In this document: positions 19,512-23,150 of the stretch, one piece after another | Layout of the letters: every line of letters begins with the position of its first letter | Numbering within the stretch: position 1 is the first letter of the stretch | NCBI GenBank assembly: GCA_003427395.1 | Contig: BFEA01000653.1 | Coordinates: 442,033 to 465,182, forward strand | DNA: 23,150 nucleotides | Direction: 5' to 3' | Source: Chara braunii | Taxonomy: Eukaryota > Streptophyta > Charophyceae > Charales > Characeae | Program-made: the position numbers and the translations under genes | Notes under the pieces: generated by a model | Seen by the model: only the letters and a program-made list of their open reading frames with translations | Told to the model about the DNA's origin: nothing | Database searches by the model: none

Positions 19512-20600
19512 CTAATCCTGGTAAATCTCTCGCCCTTCGCGCACCTGTGCCTCCAATAAATCCAAACGTGCCAGCTCGTCGTCGTCGAAGATCAAGGTAG
19601 ACACTCGTCCACATCACAGGATTCTAATGATTCGAGTATTATAGAAGGAGGTCATCCGAGAGGCTAGTCTCCAAACTATAACTCGGAGAGGTCGACTAAG
19701 TTCAAACAGACGTCGAGTCTCTGTGTCCCGGATCCGAACGACGCCAAAACGCCTACCGAACGAGGTAATCTTGATACTCACAATGACTCGAGAGAGGCAT
19801 TGGAGGTTACTCGCGCGGTGGAAATACAAAGTATATCCGTAAAACTCGTCGGGAGTCCGAGCCGTGTTGGCTCGGAAATCTGCGCGAGTAGTAGGGACAA
19901 ATCCCTCCCCATTTTACAACAGTCCGATGAAGCCGAGCCAGTCGATAGAAGATCCATCCCGTACTCGTAAAAGTCGTTCCGCACTCCTGATGAAATCCTC
20001 CTCGTGCGTATCACGAACTAGCAGATACTTCGGGATCGTCAAGTCTCGTCGTACTCCAGGCATCTGCGTATCAGAACGAATTCAAATCAGTTACGTAAAA
20101 ACTCCTAGAGTTCTTCCGCTTCATTTTCCAATTCATCGTCATATAATGCATCAGCCCCTATTATTGCGTACCTATTGGCACGTATCCGCTCCGCGTAGTA
20201 TATGCCAAAAAATGGGCCTTGTCGCTCGTTCAGCCAAAGCACGTAACGGACGTACATCAACCTTATTTCAGGGATTTCGTCCACCCGTGTGTTGATTTCA
20301 TAGGGCTGCAACACCACCAAGTTCATATTGACGAAGTGACGCTCAGGCAGTGGCGGTGCGAACTCGTAATGAAGAATATCCAGACCGTTATCACTCCTGA
20401 AAACAAGTCGTCTTGGGGGGTCTTTGCGCATTACCACCCCAAAATTGCGGAACGTCCTCCTTAGAATATAATTATGACGGATTATAAATAAGTCTGCCTA
20501 CCCTTTCTACCCTCACTCCATCACGCCTTTGGAGTTCAACTCTCTCCGCTGCCGCATCACGATTGTTGAAAAGGAATAGTTTCGTGGTTCCCATAGCCAT
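19512..20600 (-). pseudogene. Decayed uncharacterised protein gene
   Basis: On the minus strand an ATG (20600-20598) directly follows a pyrimidine-rich tract and CAG, like a splice acceptor. The first segment (begins MAMGTTKLFLFNNRDAAAER) is open for about 40 codons. A second frame carries an uninterrupted 110-codon stretch at 20437-20105 (contains LQPYEINTRVDEIPEIRLMY). A third frame runs from about 20060 to 19512 with an internal TAA near 19915 and a TGA near 19614, ending GREIYQD and TAG. The non-repetitive composition in three successive frames looks like one coding sequence of about 340 codons broken by indels and stops. I recognise no family. It could be a host gene fragment, or the gag-like or accessory gene of a mobile element. 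Hairpins such as CCGAGCC/GGCTCGG (19857-19875) inside it are a caution. Confidence 0.4.
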
Positions 20601-21300
20601 CTGAAAGAAAAAGGAAGCCGAATGTGATTAAGTTAAAACTAAGTATTACTTAAAACATTTGTCTTCCTTCTGGCCCGTGCTTCTTATGGCACGACCAACC
20701 TCGTCAGGAGTATCTAAAGGTACTCCGTTCAGCTAGTGAAACACGAGTCGGGCTGCTTGTGGCACCAACTCTCCATACGTTAGTGGTACCTAGGGTGACC
20801 ACTTAAACAGGATTGCTAAGGCAGTTTTCCTTTTTCGCAAGGCGCCAAGAAATAATTTTCTTTCGTGTGGATGCCTTTTCCATTACCCTAAGAGGTGGTC
20901 TGGGATACTCCTTCTCCTCGCCCGAGTACAAAACTCGGATCTCAGAAGTCGGACTGTCTCCACCGAATCGGCATAGTACCCCCCCGCAAGGCGGTCCACT
21001 CTGAGTCGATAACAAGGTCGGCCCCTAAGACAACGAACCCCCGCCCCAGATGCGTCTTAGACAAATGGAAAGACACCTACACGGCAGACAAGTAGAATCT
21101 TGCCGCCTAGCGCCAAAATTAAACTTAGACGAAGAAAGAGGAATCGTAGAAAGATAGCATCATTCAGACTGACAGGCATAGATGAAAGAGGGTTATTCGG
21201 GAAATAATGGGTAACCTCAGGAATAAGTCTAAACCAAGTTGAATTTTCTCTTCCTTATGCTCGCTTCGTTTCTCGTCGTCTTCTTTTTCTTTTATTTATA
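20601..21300. other. Non-coding stretch with scattered hairpins
   Basis: CGTGC/GCACG with loop TTCTTATG (20676-20693), GGAGTA/TACTCC (20707-20726) and CCGAGT/ACTCGG (20922-20938). The first loop shares TCTTATG with the array at 12511-13336. No gene seen. Confidence 0.45.
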
Positions 21301-21890
21301 AATAGAACATAAGCATAAAGATGAAAAGTCAATCATTCTTTCACCGTTATCACCCTTATCCATTCCAGTCAATTTGCCGTACCTGCAATTAAAACCCAAC
21401 GACACACAGACCACCATGCAATCCTTTTCTATTGTCAGACTCCCTGTTATACACGCAAACGCACACATTCTCTTTCCCTTTTCAATGAACATTCAATAAA
21501 ACAGGTCAAAGCAAGTGTGGGTTCACTCAGGTGTGAAGGGAACTGAGTCAATTTAACTGACTAACCTTGAGTGAAGTTGGACTGAAGATAATAGCGGCCC
21601 ACTCAAGAAAAGCCGTATAAAAATTATGCTCCTCTGTCAGTGACTGTTGTCTTCAGTCGTCGACAAATAATCCACACTCCTCCTTTTACCACAATCACCT
21701 GCCACAACGCCTCCTCACTATCTTTCAGTACGTATCGCCGCCACTGATTTTCACTGCCACCTCGTCATCACGCCATCAAAACTCACGCCACTTCTGATCC
21801 CCCACTCCAGCGGCACCTCCCCTATACCAAGGTTTAACTGCTGCTCAATGTAGAAATATTACCGCCTGTAACCTCGCTTCGTCGCCGTAA
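21301..21890. other. Unresolved sequence before the tandem array
   Basis: AT-moderate, then C-rich sequence with CGCCAC-like words from about 21700 that may be heavily diverged units of the following array. No gene or RNA recognised. Confidence 0.4.
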
Positions 21891-22205
21891 AATTTTTGCA
21901 GCGCTCCCGCACCACGGCTGGTTAAACCGGAGTCACCGTCGAAAAGATTCCGTAGCGCTACCGCACCCCCGCCAATAAAACCAGAACTGCCGCCTCGAAA
22001 ATCCGGCAGCGCTCTCGCACCACCGTTGAAAAAGTCGGTGCCGCCGCTGCAGAATTTCGACAGCACTTCCGTACCACCGCAGTAAAAAGCCGGTGCCGCT
22101 GCTGCAGAATTTCGGCAGCATTTCCCCACTACCGCAGTAAAAAGTTGGTGCCGCCGCAACAAATTTTCAGCAGCATTCTTGTACTACCGCAGTAATAGCC
22201 TGTGC
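21891..22205. repeat. Tandem repeat, 54-55 bp period, GGCAGC core
   Basis: Six units, with the CAGC or TAGC core word starting at 21899, 21953, 22007, 22061, 22116 and 22171. A typical unit has AATTTCGGCAGCA followed by TTCC, CACCGCAGTAAAAAG and GGTGCCGCC. The most regular units are the middle ones; the outer units are more diverged. The core matches that of the 122-bp array at 11903-12240. A minus-strand ORF across it follows from the period being a multiple of three over most of its length and is not a gene. Confidence 0.9.
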
Positions 22206-22238
22206 CGCCTGCCGTAGTACCACAGTGCCACTGGGCCT

Positions 22239-23133
22239 GTCCCATGGGACCAGCACCAGCCAAAGGGGAGGGGAGCAGAGTGCTCCCTGCCTTGGCTATG
22301 GCTGCCCAGTCCTCCTCCTGGTGCTCCTCTGCAGTCCTCCAGCTCCTCCTCACGTTGCCTCAGCAGCAACTCCAGCAGCCACAACACTCAAGTGTGCTCG
22401 TCACACACTGGCAGCACGAGTGCTTTGTGTGGCAGCTGGGAGGCAGCTGCCTTTTTGTGGGGCAGTTTCTTTAACTGCCCTATTTTATTTTTATTTTTAT
22501 TTTTCCCAGCTATCTCGGAATCTGGCGAGATAGCTGGTCTCCTGCCATTTCCAAAAGTGTTTTTCTTTTATTTTTCTGATAAGGGGTTGGAAAGTTACAG
22601 CCCCTTACAGTTTGATGTATCTGGACCCTTTTTCCAGGGCAGATACATCGGGAAAAAGGCTGTACTTAGCCTTTTTCCCTTATGGACCTTCAATTTCTAG
22701 GCTCCCTCTAAAAACGGGAGCCTGACAGTTACCTCTGGCAGCTTCTACCAGAGGTAGCACCACGTGAGGACAAGTGTCCTCACAAGAAAATAAAGAAAAG
22801 AAAAAGAAAAAAACTAACTTTCTAATTCCTACTGAACCTGGCTTTTACCTCAGCCAGGTTCGTGTTGTTGCATGCAGCAGCCTTCCTTTATTTTCTTCTG
22901 CCCTCCCCTGAAAACGGGGGGGCCAGTTGACAGGTTGGGAGGAGTAGGACCTCCCCCTCCCAACTCTCACGTTCTCCTCCCTCTCTCTTCCCTCAGTCCC
23001 AACTCCACGCGCACGTCGTGACCGTGAGATCTTAGATCTCGTGGCCACGAATAAACGTGGCTTTCTAAGTGGGAGGCTGGGTTTGCTCCCACACAGTCTA
23101 CAAAGACTGTTTCCACGAGGTAGGTCACCTCGT
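22239..23133 (+). repeat. Serial hairpin array, about twenty stems
   Basis: Main stems: GGGAGCA/TGCTCCC 22271-22287; ACACT/AGTGT 22384-22395; CACACA with inner AGCAC/GTGCT 22402-22431; GGCAGCT/AGCTGCC 22431-22451; GGGCAGTT/AACTGCCC 22460-22480; 12-bp CCAGCTATCTCG 22506-22537; TAAGGGG 22580-22607; 10-bp GATGTATCTG 22614-22649; 12-bp GGGAAAAAGGCT 22650-22679; AGGCTCCC 22699-22723; TACCTCTGG 22730-22756; GTGAGGAC 22764-22783; GAACCTGGC 22834-22861; GTTGTTGC with G-U pairs 22864-22881; CCCTCCCC 22901-22923; GTTGGGAGG 22934-22964; a 14-bp imperfect stem 23017-23049; GTGGGAG 23069-23092; ACAGTCT 23093-23110; ACGAGGT 23115-23133. The stems do not resemble one another. Several use G-U pairs on the plus strand, pointing to plus-strand RNA. 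Confidence 0.85.
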
Positions 23134-23150
23134 TTTTTTTTTTTTTTTTT
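23133..23150 (+). other. T-run directly after the last hairpin
   Basis: At least 18 T follow the ACGAGGT/ACCTCGT hairpin up to the window end. It could be a Pol III stop, the antisense of a poly-A tail, or a simple repeat; the window end hides its length. Confidence 0.6.

Larger units (their letters stand above)
18315..23150. mobile_element. Second, related insertion (right end not in view)
   Basis: LINE sequence stops at 18314 and module X begins at once, in the same orientation as in the first insertion. The segment then holds hairpins, a decayed minus-strand reading frame (19512-20600), tandem GGCAGC-core repeats (21899-22195) and a dense hairpin array (22239-23133). The shared left module, shared repeat core and hairpin density suggest a second member of the same family. 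I could not find a second copy of the left flank (GGTGGCGC) that would mark its right end. Its extent is therefore inferred, and other elements may be nested inside. Confidence 0.45.

Noticed and set aside
21101-21115. Primer-binding site on the minus strand (TGGCGCTAGGCGGCA)
   Set aside because: Only the first six bases resemble common plant sites and no LTR ending in CA precedes it.
21845-22162. Minus-strand Gly/Ala-rich ORF with 18-residue repeats
   Set aside because: Produced by the 54-bp tandem repeat; the frame is lost where the period is 55.

Overview
Kind of DNA. The window is eukaryotic nuclear sequence from a repeat-rich genome and holds no recognisable host gene. The evidence is a decayed L1/Tx1-type LINE retrotransposon, a short DNA transposon with a perfect target duplication, microsatellites, long A- and T-runs, and no bacterial-style operons. 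A streptophyte plant is my best guess, from the CCHC-type ORF1 and the AT-rich flank with GTTCGCGAAC-like words, but this is not established.

Layout. 1-3290 is AT-rich flank with a hAT-like miniature element (1009-1242, 8-bp target duplication), compound microsatellites and a cluster of small inverted-repeat elements (1881-2327). 3290-9979 is the 5' part of a LINE: a purine-rich leader with a 400-bp internal duplication, ORF1 (4997-7899, many stops) and the first half of ORF2 (7918-9979: endonuclease, start of reverse transcriptase). At 9980 the LINE is broken. It resumes at 17267 in the same reading frame with RT motif B, the FADD motif and the C-terminal region, and stops at 18314.

The break is a 7,280-bp insertion (9980-17259) flanked by the 7-bp direct repeat ACAACGC. 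A second segment, from 18315 to at least the window end, starts with the same roughly 460-bp module as the insertion ('module X': 9980-10440 and 18315-18790). Both segments also carry tandem repeats sharing the core TTTCGGCAGC(A/G)CTTCCC, with periods of about 122 bp and 54 bp, and are studded with hairpins. I saw no comparable hairpin density in the LINE parts. No transposase, integrase or polymerase was recognised in either segment.

Most notable structures. (1) 12511-13336 holds ten hairpin units with a near-constant apical loop (AATCTTAT or ATCTTA). Their stems differ between units by compensatory changes, which is a strong sign of selected RNA structure. (2) 22239-23133 is a run of about twenty nearly contiguous hairpins with unrelated stems of up to 13 bp, ending in a T-run. 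My reading is that two members of an uncharacterised family of large, apparently non-autonomous, hairpin-rich mobile elements landed in one old LINE. Insertion and target duplication are read directly from sequence; the family assignment and any RNA function are inference.
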